A DNA stretch of 64,000 bases from a bacterium HR28 (GTDB taxonomy: Bacteria > Chloroflexota > Chloroflexia > Thermomicrobiales > Thermomicrobiaceae): NCBI GenBank assembly GCA_002898255.1, contig BEIE01000001.1:806001-870000 (forward strand), written 5' to 3'. Below the pieces are notes generated by a model. It was not told the origin of the DNA and did not search any database. It worked only from the letters and a program-made list of their open reading frames with translations. How positions within the stretch are numbered: position 1 is the first letter of the stretch; the number at the start of each line of letters is the position of its first letter. A program made the translations under genes and the position numbers. This document shows positions 46,326-55,256 of the stretch, piece by piece.

Positions 46326-48347
46326 TCACTCGTAGTATTCAAAATCGTGCTCCGACCGGATGCGTGGACGGACAGCGAAGATATGCGCCGGCATGATGTG
46401 TGGATCAAGTTCCACGTAGTTCCGTGGCCCATGCCAGATGTATCGCTCACCGCTTAAAAGATCGTGCATCTGGTAGGGCGTCTCTGGCGTGATCCCGAGG
46501 GCGGCCAGATCGAGTGTGACCCAGCCTGCATGCCGATGGTGTGGGTCGAGATTGACCACTGTGACGATCGCGTTCTGCCCATCGCGACTGGTCTTGGAGT
46601 ATGCGATCAGCTCATCGTTGTCGACCGGATGGAACCGCAGTGTCCAGTCCTGCTGGAGTGCCGGGTTCTCCCGTCGGATTCGGTTGACGCGGGCAATGAC
46701 CGGCGCGATCGAGTGCGGTGAGTCGAGTTTCCAGTGCCGGATCTCATATTTTTCCGAATCTAGGTACTCTTCACTCCCAGGAGCAAGCGGCGTCGCTTCG
46801 CAGAGTTCGTACGGCGGCCCGTAGATACCGTAGCTTGCCCCGAGCGTGGCAGCCAAGATCAGGCGGATGAGGAAGGCTGGTCGGCCGCCGGTCTGCAGGA
46901 ACTCGGTCAGGATATCGGGAGTATTGGGCCAGAGATTGGGCCGGAAGAACTCACGCACCTCGGTCTGGGTGAGTTCGGTGAAGTAGGCCTCGAGCTCCCT
47001 CTTGGTATTCCGCCAGGCGAAGTAGGTGTATGACTGGGTGAAGCCGAGTTTGGCCAGGTGATACATCACCTTGGGGCGGGTGAACGCCTCGGAGAGGAAG
47101 ATCACCTCCGGGTAGTCTCGCTTGACTGTGTCGATTAGCCATTCCCAGAAGGCGAACGGCTTCGTGTGCGGGTTGTCGACCCGGAAGATACGGATACCTT
47201 GCTCGATCCAGAAATACACAATTCTGAGGAGTTCCAGCCACAGCTCCCGCCAGGCGGGTGACTCGAAATCGAAGGGATAGATGTCCTGATACTTCTTCGG
47301 CGGGTTCTCAGCGTACTGGATGGTGCCGTCGGGGCGACGACGGAACCACTCAGGATGCTCGCGGACGTACGGGTGGTCGGGCGAGCATTGGAAGGCAAGG
47401 TCGAGCGCGATTTCGATGCCGTAGTCGCGGGCGCGGGCCACGAACCGTCGGAAATCCTCGAGTGTGCCAAGCTGGGGATGAACGGCATCGTGCCCACCTT
47501 CCTCACTGCCGATTGCCCACGGACTGCCAGGATCATCCGGCCCGGCGACAAGACTATTGTTCTTCCCCTTCCGGTGGGTGCGACCGATCGGATGGATAGG
47601 CGGGAGGTACAGAACGTCGAAGCCGAGTTCGGCGATGTGTGGGAGCCACGCCTCGCAGTCCCGGAACGTTCCGTGCCGACCCGGTTCTGGGGAACAGGAG
47701 CGCGGGAACAGTTCATACCACGTGCTGAAGCGCGCGCGTTCACGGTCGACAACAACGCGCAGGACGCGCGGGTACTCAGCCATGAAGGGACGGGGATCGG
47801 CTCGTCGCATGCGCGCAGCGAGTTCTGGTGAGCGCGCAACAACGATCGCGTCCGGCCCCTGCCGCAGAGAGGTGGCCGCGTGTCGCAACCAGGCCGCATC
47901 GGCATCACTTGCCTGCGCTGCGGTCGCTTCAACGAGTTCGGCGCCGATCAGAAGGTCAACCGTGACGTCCTGCCCCGCATCGAGCCGCTTTTGCAGGTCA
48001 CGCTGCCAGGTCGCAAAACGATCAATCCAGGCAACAACCGTGTACTCCCAGACACCGAGTTCCGTCACGGTGAAACTTGCCCGCCAGCGGTCGTTGCTGA
48101 GGAAGGTCATCGGAACCTCGTGCCAGTCTTCCATCCCCGGGCCACGGTACCGGAGCATGGCGGCGAGTTCGTCGTGTCCGTCAGCGAAAATGTCTGCCTC
48201 GACGACGAGTTCGTCGCCGACAATCCGTTTGACCGGGAACCGTCCACAGTCGAGTTCGGGACTGACCCGCGCTATAACGACGCGTCGGCGTCCCTCGCTC
48301 GGCATCCATGCGATCGCTTCGCTCGCTTGAGTACCCGGTGTGGTCAC
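46326..48347 (-). CDS. glgE: Alpha-1,4-glucan:maltose-1-phosphate maltosyltransferase GlgE
   Basis: 673 residues, GH13_3 enzyme that extends alpha-1,4-glucan by two glucoses at a time from maltose 1-phosphate. An N-terminal beta domain (about 30-130) and helical insert precede the barrel, with the family string ELFPRSCSPEPGRHGTFRDC and PPIHPIGRTHRKGKNNSL. The nucleophile is Asp391 (FRVDNPHTKPF) and the acid Glu420 (IFLSEAFTRPK); these are three residues from the positions known in Streptomyces GlgE. The GTG at 48347 follows GGAGGG. First gene of the operon; the promoter must lie in the 116 bases shared with the divergent phosphoesterase gene but no clear one was seen. Confidence 0.96.
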   Translation of the reverse strand: MTTPGTQASEAIAWMPSEGRRRVVIARVSPELDCGRFPVKRIVGDELVVEADIFADGHDELAAMLRYRGPGMEDWHEVPMTFLSNDRWRASFTVTELGVWEYTVVAWIDRFATWQRDLQKRLDAGQDVTVDLLIGAELVEATAAQASDADAAWLRHAATSLRQGPDAIVVARSPELAARMRRADPRPFMAEYPRVLRVVVDRERARFSTWYELFPRSCSPEPGRHGTFRDCEAWLPHIAELGFDVLYLPPIHPIGRTHRKGKNNSLVAGPDDPGSPWAIGSEEGGHDAVHPQLGTLEDFRRFVARARDYGIEIALDLAFQCSPDHPYVREHPEWFRRRPDGTIQYAENPPKKYQDIYPFDFESPAWRELWLELLRIVYFWIEQGIRIFRVDNPHTKPFAFWEWLIDTVKRDYPEVIFLSEAFTRPKVMYHLAKLGFTQSYTYFAWRNTKRELEAYFTELTQTEVREFFRPNLWPNTPDILTEFLQTGGRPAFLIRLILAATLGASYGIYGPPYELCEATPLAPGSEEYLDSEKYEIRHWKLDSPHSIAPVIARVNRIRRENPALQQDWTLRFHPVDNDELIAYSKTSRDGQNAIVTVVNLDPHHRHAGWVTLDLAALGITPETPYQMHDLLSGERYIWHGPRNYVELDPHIMPAHIFAVRPRIRSEHDFEYYE

Positions 48348-48463
48348 GCGTTCCCTCCGACTCCACCAATTCCCTTCGCCCGTTCACTCTACTAAACGCG
48401 GTACGCTTGCTGCTGGTGCGTGGCACCGGCAGGGTCAGAGCCAAGCGAGGAGTAGACCGACCG

Positions 48464-49219
48464 ATGCGGGTGGCAGTGATTTCTGACACACACGGGAACC
48501 TCCCGGCATTCGAGGCGGTGTTACAGGACATTGAGCGGCTGGGGCCGGATCTGGTGGTGATGGCGGGCGACTTCGCCTTTGGCGGGCCGTGGCCGGGCGA
48601 GTGTATCGATCTCGTCCGCAGCCGTGGGATTCCGGCAGTCCGCGGGAACACCGACGAGTTCCTCGTGGAGGTCGCGACCGGTGGTACCCGGCCGGCGCAG
48701 GTTGATGACCCACGGCTGCGGCACCTTGAGAACCCGGCCATGGCTGAACGCTACCGGTGGTGCGCCGAGCGGCTCTCACGCGAGCAAGTGGAGTACCTCG
48801 CGTCGCTGCCCCTGCGCTACGCAGTACCAGCGCCGACCGGGGCGGTACTTGTGGTGGTCCATGCGACGCCTTGGAGCGCACACCCAGTGGTGCCGCCAAA
48901 CGCGCCGCGTGAGCAGCTTGAGGAACTGCTCGAGCGCTCCGGCGGGGCGGCGCTTGCCTATGGGCACATCCACGTGCAAGTGCGCTGGGAGCTCGACGGT
49001 CGGCTGGTGGTCGCGGTCGGGAGTGTGGGACTCCCGTTTGACGGCGACCAGCGGGCGGCCTACACGGTGTTGGAGTGGAACGGCGAGCGATGGGGCGTGA
49101 CCTTCCGACGGGTCGCTTATCCGGTCGAGCAGACGATTGAGGCGCTCCGGAGAAGCGGAATGCCGGGAGCGGAGCTGCAGGTGCGGGTGCTGGAGACAGC
49201 CCGACCGCCTGGAACGTGA
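48464..49219 (+). CDS. Metallophosphoesterase, YfcE/MJ0936-like
   Basis: 251 residues of the calcineurin-like phosphoesterase superfamily. Metal-binding motifs appear in order: AVISDTHGNLPAFEAVL (D, H), VVMAGDFAFGG, AVRGNTDEFL (canonical GN.D/H), VVVHATPW and LAYGHIHVQ (GH.H). Members of this subfamily hydrolyse phosphodiesters; the natural substrate is unknown. The ATG at 48464 follows GCGAGGAG; an upstream in-frame extension to 48308 overlaps the divergent glgE gene. Not obviously connected to mreD, which starts 55 bases later. Confidence 0.88.
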   Translation: MRVAVISDTHGNLPAFEAVLQDIERLGPDLVVMAGDFAFGGPWPGECIDLVRSRGIPAVRGNTDEFLVEVATGGTRPAQVDDPRLRHLENPAMAERYRWCAERLSREQVEYLASLPLRYAVPAPTGAVLVVVHATPWSAHPVVPPNAPREQLEELLERSGGAALAYGHIHVQVRWELDGRLVVAVGSVGLPFDGDQRAAYTVLEWNGERWGVTFRRVAYPVEQTIEALRRSGMPGAELQVRVLETARPPGT

Positions 49220-49274
49220 GCGACAGCGTGGTACGATTGCCGGGACTGCAAACGAGTGGTCGGAGTGCGGTCTG

Positions 49275-49763
49275 GTGCGGCAGCTGGTGATCGCGACGCT
49301 CCTCCTTGGAGCGGCTGTGCTCGAGGTCACGGTGCTCCCGCGCGTGACACCCTTTGGCCTGTTCCCGGATTTTGTGCTGGGGATCGTCCTCGTGGCTAGC
49401 GCATTAGAGGGGCTCGGTGCTGGCGTTGCCTGGGCGATTGCAGGGGGCGTACTCTTCGACCTGCTCACGGCGAGCCCGCTTGGTGCGCACGTCCTTGCAT
49501 TGCTGCCGGCAGTGTTTGCCGGCTCGGCTGCCCGGCGCAGCATGTATCGGAGTGCGCTTCTCCCGTTGATGGGACTCGTGGGTGGACTCACGCTCGCGTA
49601 TCGCTTCCTTCTCATACTTTTGCGATGGCCAGGTTCGGCCGAGGCTTGGCTGGACGCGATGGTGACAGCTGTGTTGGTTGGTCTTCTCAACGTCATCGCG
49701 GTGCCAGTCGTGTATGGGGTCGTTGCCCTGCTGGGGCGAGCGGGGGTGCGACGTGCGCACTAA
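49275..49763 (+). CDS. mreD: Rod shape-determining protein MreD
   Basis: 162 residues, about five membrane helices. The start VRQLVIATLLLGAAVLEVTVLPRVTPFGLFPDFVLGIVL shows the MreD pattern (q.tl.p.....g..PDl.L), followed by GAGVAWAIAGGVLFDLLTASPLGAH (G...Gl..Dl.s..plG). It belongs to the elongation complex with MreB, MreC, RodA and PBP2. The GTG at 49275 has only a weak ribosome site and I place the start by similarity. It overlaps the PBP2 gene by 11 bases. Confidence 0.82.
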   Translation: MRQLVIATLLLGAAVLEVTVLPRVTPFGLFPDFVLGIVLVASALEGLGAGVAWAIAGGVLFDLLTASPLGAHVLALLPAVFAGSAARRSMYRSALLPLMGLVGGLTLAYRFLLILLRWPGSAEAWLDAMVTAVLVGLLNVIAVPVVYGVVALLGRAGVRRAH

Positions 49764-52008
49764 AGTTTCCCGGCGTGGGCTGGATCTTCCCGCTCCCAAG
49801 TCGATCGTGCCACCAGAGACGCCGGAGCCGGGGCGTGACCAGCGTCTGACGCGGCGTGTGTTCCTGCTGCGCGGTGCTATGGTGCTCGGCTTTGGTGCCG
49901 TGCTGGCCAAGCTCGGCCTGATGCAGCTGCGCGAGCGGCCGCGGTACCAAGCGGCGGCTCAAGGCAGCATGGTGCGGTTTGAGCCATTACGTGCTCCACG
50001 CGGGCTGATCTTGGACCGCAACGGCGAAGTCCTGGCGCGTAACCGGCGGAGTTGGACCGTCTGGCTGGTTCCAGCTGAACTGCCGGATGATGAGGTGGAG
50101 CGCGAACGGATTCGCGAGCAGCTGACCACTGCGCTGGGGCTCGACGAGCTCCTGGTAGTGAATCGTCCGGCGCTTCCGCCGGGGAACGAACGGGCAGTAC
50201 TGGACGAGCTAGCCGAAGTGCTCAACGTACCGGGAGCCGAAGTAGCGGGTAAGGTCTTCTCTGCGCCGAAAGACCAGCGTTATGTCGTTGTCCGGGAGAA
50301 GCTGCGACCCGAGGAGGCAGCCTCGCTGCGCGAGGCTGCGAAGCGGCTGCCGGGCGTCCACGTGCTGAACCGCTTCGATTATCTGGCAGCGGCGGCGGCA
50401 GGGAGTGCCGTGCCGGTGGCACTGGCGGAGGATGTTCCGCGCGAGCTCGCCTTGACGCTGGCGGCCAATCCGACGGCGCTCCCAGGTATCCGTGTGACGG
50501 ACGACACGTTGGTGCGTGAATATCCGGGTGGACCAGACTTCTCACATATCCTTGGCTACGTAGGCCCGATCACCAAAGAAGAGTACGAAGCGGCAGGTGG
50601 CGACAGTCCGGCCAACCCCTACCGACCGGACGACCGCGTGGGGCGTGGTGGCGTCGAGCAGGCGATGGAGGAGGTGCTACGGGGGCAGCACGGCGGGCGC
50701 TGGGTCCAAGTGGATGCGCGCAACGTTGTTGTGGGCGAGGTGCCAGGGCGCCGACGTGACCCGGTACCTGGACTGACGGTAGTCCTAACGATCGATGCTG
50801 AATTGCAACGGGCCGTCACCCAGGCGCTCGCCGAGGGGATCCGCGAGGCTGACCGTGCAGCACGCGAGAAAGGGCGTGATCCGGTTGGCTCGGGTGTGGC
50901 CATTGTGCTCGATCCACGCTCGGGAGAACTCCTGGCGCTGGTGTCACTGCCAACCTACGACAATGCGCGGTTCGTGCGCGGCCTGACCCAGACCGAATAC
51001 CAGGCGCTGTTGGATGATCCGTTTCACCCGCTCGTCAATTTTGCGATCAGTGGAGAATTCCCCCCAGGCTCGACGGTCAAGCCGCTCCTGGCGTGTGCTG
51101 CGCTCCAGGAAGGAGTGATCACCACGCAAACCACATATACCTGCCGTGGGTCGATCCGTGTGCCGACGGTCTGGGACGAGCAGGGTGGCAATACCTACGT
51201 GTGCTGGCTGGCAACGGGACACGGTGAGATCCAGGTGCTCGATGGGATCGCGCAGTCGTGCAACGTCTTCTTCTACAACGTCGGGGCACCGGGGCAGACT
51301 CCGGAAGGCGGGACCGAACCGCTCCACTACTACATCCCTGGCGATCCAGAAAAGCACTATTTCGAGGGGCTCGGGATTGAGCGGATCGAGAAGTACTTGC
51401 GCGAGGTGTTCGGTTTTGGCCAAGCGACCGGCATTGAACTTGCTGGTGAGGCGGATGGGCTGGTACCGAATCCCCGTTGGCTCTTCCAGACGTTGCGGGA
51501 ATACTGGTCGGTCGGGGATACTATAAACGTCTCCATCGGCCAGGGGCACCTGGCCTGTACGCCGTTGCAGTTGGCCTGCGCGTTGGCCGCGATCGCCAAT
51601 GGAGGGACGTACTATCGACCACGGATCGTCAAGGAACTGCGCGACGCGGCCGGTCAGGTAGTGCGGCGGTTCGAGCCGGAAGCGGTTCGGCAATTGGCGA
51701 TCGCCCCGGAGCATATCGAGACGGTCCGGCGCGGGATGCGCCGGACGGTCACGGATGGTACGGCGAAAGGGAAGTTCGTGCGGACGGGCGACGATATCCC
51801 GATCGCGGGGAAGACAGGCACCGCCGAGTATGGCGAGGCGGAGGGCGGGCGGTACAAGAAGTCGCACGCCTGGTTTACCGCTTTTGCTCCCTACGACGAT
51901 CCGGAAGTGCTTGTCCTCGTGCTGATCCGTGACGGCGGAGAGGGGGCGACCTTCGCTGTACCGGTGGCTGACCGAATCCTGGCGACCTATTTCGGACGCG
52001 CCGCGTGA
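49753..52008 (+). CDS. mrdA: Penicillin-binding protein 2, elongation-type transpeptidase (MrdA)
   Basis: 751 residues. A basic cytoplasmic start and one membrane helix (about 35-58) are followed by a dimerisation/pedestal domain starting PRGLILDRNGEVLARN and a transpeptidase domain. The three active-site motifs are intact: SxxK at 440-443 (GSTVK), SxN at 502-504 (QSCN) and KTG at 687-689 (AGKTGTAEYG). Cysteines at about 464, 484 and 503 in the external domain are unusual and could form a disulfide. It cross-links peptidoglycan in the elongasome. The GTG at 49753 lies within the mreD end; 10 bases separate its stop from the minC region. Confidence 0.9.
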   Translation: MRTKVSRRGLDLPAPKSIVPPETPEPGRDQRLTRRVFLLRGAMVLGFGAVLAKLGLMQLRERPRYQAAAQGSMVRFEPLRAPRGLILDRNGEVLARNRRSWTVWLVPAELPDDEVERERIREQLTTALGLDELLVVNRPALPPGNERAVLDELAEVLNVPGAEVAGKVFSAPKDQRYVVVREKLRPEEAASLREAAKRLPGVHVLNRFDYLAAAAAGSAVPVALAEDVPRELALTLAANPTALPGIRVTDDTLVREYPGGPDFSHILGYVGPITKEEYEAAGGDSPANPYRPDDRVGRGGVEQAMEEVLRGQHGGRWVQVDARNVVVGEVPGRRRDPVPGLTVVLTIDAELQRAVTQALAEGIREADRAAREKGRDPVGSGVAIVLDPRSGELLALVSLPTYDNARFVRGLTQTEYQALLDDPFHPLVNFAISGEFPPGSTVKPLLACAALQEGVITTQTTYTCRGSIRVPTVWDEQGGNTYVCWLATGHGEIQVLDGIAQSCNVFFYNVGAPGQTPEGGTEPLHYYIPGDPEKHYFEGLGIERIEKYLREVFGFGQATGIELAGEADGLVPNPRWLFQTLREYWSVGDTINVSIGQGHLACTPLQLACALAAIANGGTYYRPRIVKELRDAAGQVVRRFEPEAVRQLAIAPEHIETVRRGMRRTVTDGTAKGKFVRTGDDIPIAGKTGTAEYGEAEGGRYKKSHAWFTAFAPYDDPEVLVLVLIRDGGEGATFAVPVADRILATYFGRAA

Positions 52009-52032
52009 GCGCGGGAGGTGAGAGGGGCAGCA

Positions 52033-52740
52033 ATGTTGGATGGTCAACGAGCCGAGGCTGCGGTGCGTGTGCGCGGCACGCAAGACGGCGTGCGGCTCCT
52101 GCTCCCGCCAACTGTGCCGTTCGCCGCTGTCCTTGCCCAGGTCCGTGACCTCCTGGAGACACGTGCGGCGTTCTTCCGCGGGGCCGCACTGACGCTTGAT
52201 TTCACCGAGCGCGAGCCGGTGCTGGACGAAATCGTGGCACTCCAGCAGGTGCTGGATGCACGTGGTGTGCGGGTGCAGGCGATCAGCGCTGGGACGGCCG
52301 AGTATCGCGAGCGATTGGCTCGCTGGGGATACCGGACGGAGGGGGCCGAACCTGCACGGCGGTTACGGCTCATCGCACCAGGAAGTGAGGAGGAAGCGGA
52401 CGGGAACGCGACCTACGTGCGACGGACACTCCGCTCGGGAATGTCGGTAGAAGCGGCTGGACACCTTGTGCTTATCGGCGACGTCAATCCGGGCGCGCTG
52501 GTCGTTGCGGGCGGTGACGTGCTGGTGTGGGGCGTGGTGCGTGGGACGGTGCATGCCGGACGCAACGGAGACACCGAAGCAGTCATCGCGGCGCTGCGGC
52601 TGGCGCCGATGCAGCTGCGCATCGCCAACCTGGTGGCGCGAGCTCCCGATCGGGGTGCGCAGCACCTCGATGCGCCAGCACTCGCGCGCGTGGCCGATGG
52701 GCAAATCATCATCGAACCGTGGCGAATCGAGCGACGCTGA
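52033..52740 (+). CDS. minC: Septum site-determining protein MinC
   Basis: 235 residues, FtsZ assembly inhibitor. The N-terminal FtsZ-binding domain (about 10-100) is diverged. The C-terminal beta-helix domain is plain: YVRRTLRSGMSVEAAGHLVLIGDVNPGALVVAGGDVLVWGVVRGTVHAG, followed by QLRIANLVARAP, matching MinC 'r.lrsGq.i...gdlvviGdVn.GaeviA.Gdi.V.G.lrG.ahaG'. ATG 52033 after GAGGGGCAGCA is preferred over GTG 52018. Same strand and close to mrdA and minD. Confidence 0.92.
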   Translation: MLDGQRAEAAVRVRGTQDGVRLLLPPTVPFAAVLAQVRDLLETRAAFFRGAALTLDFTEREPVLDEIVALQQVLDARGVRVQAISAGTAEYRERLARWGYRTEGAEPARRLRLIAPGSEEEADGNATYVRRTLRSGMSVEAAGHLVLIGDVNPGALVVAGGDVLVWGVVRGTVHAGRNGDTEAVIAALRLAPMQLRIANLVARAPDRGAQHLDAPALARVADGQIIIEPWRIERR

Positions 52741-52767
52741 GACAGACGCGCCAGCAGGAGGGGTGCG

Positions 52768-53592
52768 GTGGAGGAGCAGCAGGATCGCAACGGTCGGGTT
52801 ATTACCATCACGTCGGGGAAAGGCGGTGTGGGCAAGACGACGACGACCGCCAATGTCGGCGCAGCCCTCGCCGCCCGAGGCAAGTCGGTTGTCCTTGTCG
52901 ATGCCGATATCGGCCTCCGGAACCTGGACATTGTGCTGGGGTTGGAGAACCGGATCGTCTACGACATTGTGGATGTTGTGGAGGGACGATGTCGGCTGCG
53001 CCAAGCACTGATCCGCGACAAGCGGCTGGCGAATTTGGCCCTGATCCCGGCTGCCCAGACACGCGACAAGGAAGCGGTCTCGCCGGAGCAGATGCGGGAA
53101 CTGTGTGACGAGCTCCGCCAGCAGTTCGACTTCATTCTCATCGACTCGCCGGCCGGCATCGAGCGAGGATTCCGCAACGCGATTGCCGGAGCCGACGAAG
53201 TGTTGGTCGTGACGAACCCCGAAGTCTCGGCGGTGCGCGATGCCGACCGGATCGTTGGCCTGGTGGAGGCAGCTGAATTGCCACCGCCGCGGCTGATTGT
53301 CAACCGGATCGATCCGGAGCTCGTCCGACGCGGGGATATGCTCTCGGTCGACGACGTGCTGGAGATCCTGGCCATTCCGCTCATTGGCGTCGTGCCGGCG
53401 GACGAGTCGATTGTCACGGCAACCAACCGCGGCGAGCCGGTGGCGCTTGATCCGCAGTCGCGAGCTGGGCAGGCCTTCCGCGACATCGCAGCGCGGCTGC
53501 TGGGTGAGGACGTCCCGTTCCAGCCGCTCGAAGTCCCCAACGGGGTTTGGCGACGGATGCTGCGCGCGCTCGGCTTCGGTGGTCGAGCCTGA
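52768..53592 (+). CDS. minD: Septum site-determining protein MinD
   Basis: 274-residue membrane ATPase that carries MinC and is driven off by MinE. Deviant Walker A: ITSGKGGVGKTTTTANVGAAL; switch regions VLVDADIGLRNLDIVLGLENR and FILIDSPAGIERGF are canonical MinD. The C-terminal GVWRRMLRALGFGG can form the amphipathic membrane-targeting helix. The GTG at 52768 follows AGGAGGGGTGCG. Located 27 bases after minC and 20 bases before minE. Confidence 0.96.
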   Translation: MEEQQDRNGRVITITSGKGGVGKTTTTANVGAALAARGKSVVLVDADIGLRNLDIVLGLENRIVYDIVDVVEGRCRLRQALIRDKRLANLALIPAAQTRDKEAVSPEQMRELCDELRQQFDFILIDSPAGIERGFRNAIAGADEVLVVTNPEVSAVRDADRIVGLVEAAELPPPRLIVNRIDPELVRRGDMLSVDDVLEILAIPLIGVVPADESIVTATNRGEPVALDPQSRAGQAFRDIAARLLGEDVPFQPLEVPNGVWRRMLRALGFGGRA

Positions 53593-53612
53593 GGAGCGAG
53601 GAGGGATAGCGG

Positions 53613-53891
53613 ATGGGTTGGTTGGACACGCTCTTCGGTCGCGGGTCGGGCCGAGCACCGCGGGGCAGCGCGCAGGTCGCGAAACAACGTCTGGTAGAAG
53701 TGTTGGTGTACGACCACGTCAAGGTGACACCAGACGTCCTGGAGGCGATCCGCTCCGAGATGTGCCAGATCCTCTCGCGTCACCTCGACATTGACGCGGA
53801 TCGGATCGAGATCAGCATCGTCCGAGGTGAAGGCGGCGAGCGCCTGGTAGCCAACGTCCCCGTGCGGCGCACGGGGACAGGGCGACGATAG
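53613..53891 (+). CDS. minE: Cell division topological specificity factor MinE
   Basis: 92 residues, normal for MinE. The N-terminal MGWLDTLFGR is an amphipathic membrane segment; AKQRLVEVLVYDHVKVTPDVLEAIRSEM is the MinD-contact region and RHLDIDADRIEISIVRGEG the dimerisation region. The ATG at 53613 follows GAGGAGGGATAGCG. With MinC and MinD it makes a full oscillator-type Min system, implying mid-cell division of rod-shaped cells. Confidence 0.93.
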   Translation: MGWLDTLFGRGSGRAPRGSAQVAKQRLVEVLVYDHVKVTPDVLEAIRSEMCQILSRHLDIDADRIEISIVRGEGGERLVANVPVRRTGTGRR

Positions 53892-53900
53892 ACGCCCTGT
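53858..53900 (+). terminator. Tandem hairpins at the end of minE, weak terminator
   Basis: A CCCCGTGC/GCACGGGG hairpin ends about 53876 and an ACAGGGCG/CGCCCTGT hairpin (53877-53900) spans the minE stop codon. The following TTGGTTG is only partly T-rich, so termination is uncertain. Confidence 0.35.
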
Positions 53901-53985
53901 TGGTTGAGCCCTATACCAATTGCTGGCGAGCCGTGCTATCCTGGCGGTGTCGCACAGGTTGGACGGTCGAGGGGAGAACTGACGC

Positions 53986-54402
53986 ATGGTACCGGTGCCG
54001 GTGATCGGGATCCATCATATCGGGATCGTGGTGGGGAACTTGGACGAGGCGATAGAGGACTACAAGAAACTCGGTCTCGCATTCGATGGGGTCAAGGATT
54101 TCCCACACACGCGGGTGGCACTCTTCCACGGCGGGGAAAGCCACGTCGAGCTCTTCGAGCCGAAGGACCCGGAGTCAGACTTGGGGCGGTTCCTCGCCAA
54201 GCGTGGCGGAATTCACCATGTCGCCTACGCCGTCCGGGATATCCGTACGGCACTGGCACAGCTGGAGGCGCAGGGATTCCAGCTTATCCACCGAGAGCCG
54301 GTGATCGGGTTGCATGGACTCCCAGTGGCCTTTATCCATCACGAGTCCTGCCATGGGGTGTTGACCGAGCTCGTGGAAGTGCCGGAGGGCAGCAGTCACT
54401 GA
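53986..54402 (+). CDS. VOC-family protein, methylmalonyl-CoA epimerase-like
   Basis: 138 residues, two paired beta-alpha-beta-beta-beta VOC modules. Metal ligands: His in GIHHIGIVVGNLDEAIEDY, Glu in HVELFEPKDP, His in GGIHHVAYAVRDIRTAL and Glu in CHGVLTELVEVPEG. The set and spacing match methylmalonyl-CoA epimerase, which converts S- to R-methylmalonyl-CoA in propionyl-CoA metabolism. Lactoylglutathione lyase-like roles remain possible. It stands alone, 94 bases after minE, with no mutase gene nearby. Confidence 0.8.
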   Translation: MVPVPVIGIHHIGIVVGNLDEAIEDYKKLGLAFDGVKDFPHTRVALFHGGESHVELFEPKDPESDLGRFLAKRGGIHHVAYAVRDIRTALAQLEAQGFQLIHREPVIGLHGLPVAFIHHESCHGVLTELVEVPEGSSH

Positions 54403-55207
54403 GCGGCTCTGCCGGGTGTGGCGCCACGGGTGGTTTCGTGCCGACCAGCGCCTGTGGTTTGCGGTGTCGCCTCTGGCGCGCATGCCCTCGGGCTGCCTCC
54501 TCGATGTATGGGAACCGCTGCGTTCCCGCAGCTGCTCCTCACGTTTCCCCTGCTCCTGGGGGCGCTACCTCGACGTGCCCCGGACCAGCGTACTTTCGCG
54601 CTTTGTCGGGGCGACCAATAGTGGGGCGGGCAAGTCTCGGCCGATCTCCCTCTCGTGCTCGTCAACGCTTGCAGCGCGCGTGCCTTGAACCGCAGGGGAA
54701 GCTCCTAGGATAAACCGGGGTGACGCCCACATCCGGACGAAGATTGCTCTGGCCGATTCAGACCCCTTCCCTGCTCGTCTCGGAGCGGCCGGAATTGGTT
54801 GCGGCCGCCAGTCGGTCCAGCTGACGATAGGTGCTGAGCGTCCCAGCCGCGCGTAGGCAGGTCTTTCGGGAGTTGCGCACCGTGGCAAGTTTCTGGCCAC
54901 AGTCGCAGCGGAGGGGTGCCCTGGTCCCGAGGCACCGCGTCTTTATCCGCAAGCCTGTCCGGCCTCGCGCTGGCTGGTCGACAGGGAGGGACACAGGAGG
55001 CGGATAGAGTCGTGGTGACGTCGCCTGCTGTGCGTTCTACCCGATGCCACCCGTCTGACCGCCTCCCTTGAGTGGCCGTTGGCAGGTCGCGCCCTCAGGT
55101 ATACGGGCGCCAGGAACAGTGTCCGGGTAGTGGTGGGTGCTGTGGACTACGCTCATATCAACGCTGGACCGCAATTCGTCACGCCTGTCGGCCTGTGGAA
55201 CTCGCAG

Positions 55208-55256
55208 GGTGATGCAGCCCCTGCGGGGTTGCGGGTGCCGTAAATGACGCCCCTAC
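55208..55256 (-). repeat. Dispersed repeat, copy F
   Basis: On the minus strand reads GTAGGGGCGTCATTTACGGC, then ACCCGCAACCCCGC, then AGGGGCTGCATCACC. Aligns with copies A, D and E end to end. Confidence 0.7.

Noticed and set aside
36493-48347. Long plus-strand frames (for example 37549-38241 and 39018-39731) opposite the alpha-glucan operon
   Set aside because: They are antisense shadows of highly conserved enzyme genes and have no ribosome sites or domains.
54758-54994. 78-codon minus-strand frame with CDCG and KTC motifs, possible zinc ribbon
   Set aside because: No ribosome site, only three clustered cysteines, and it lies in a gene-poor stretch; too weak to annotate.
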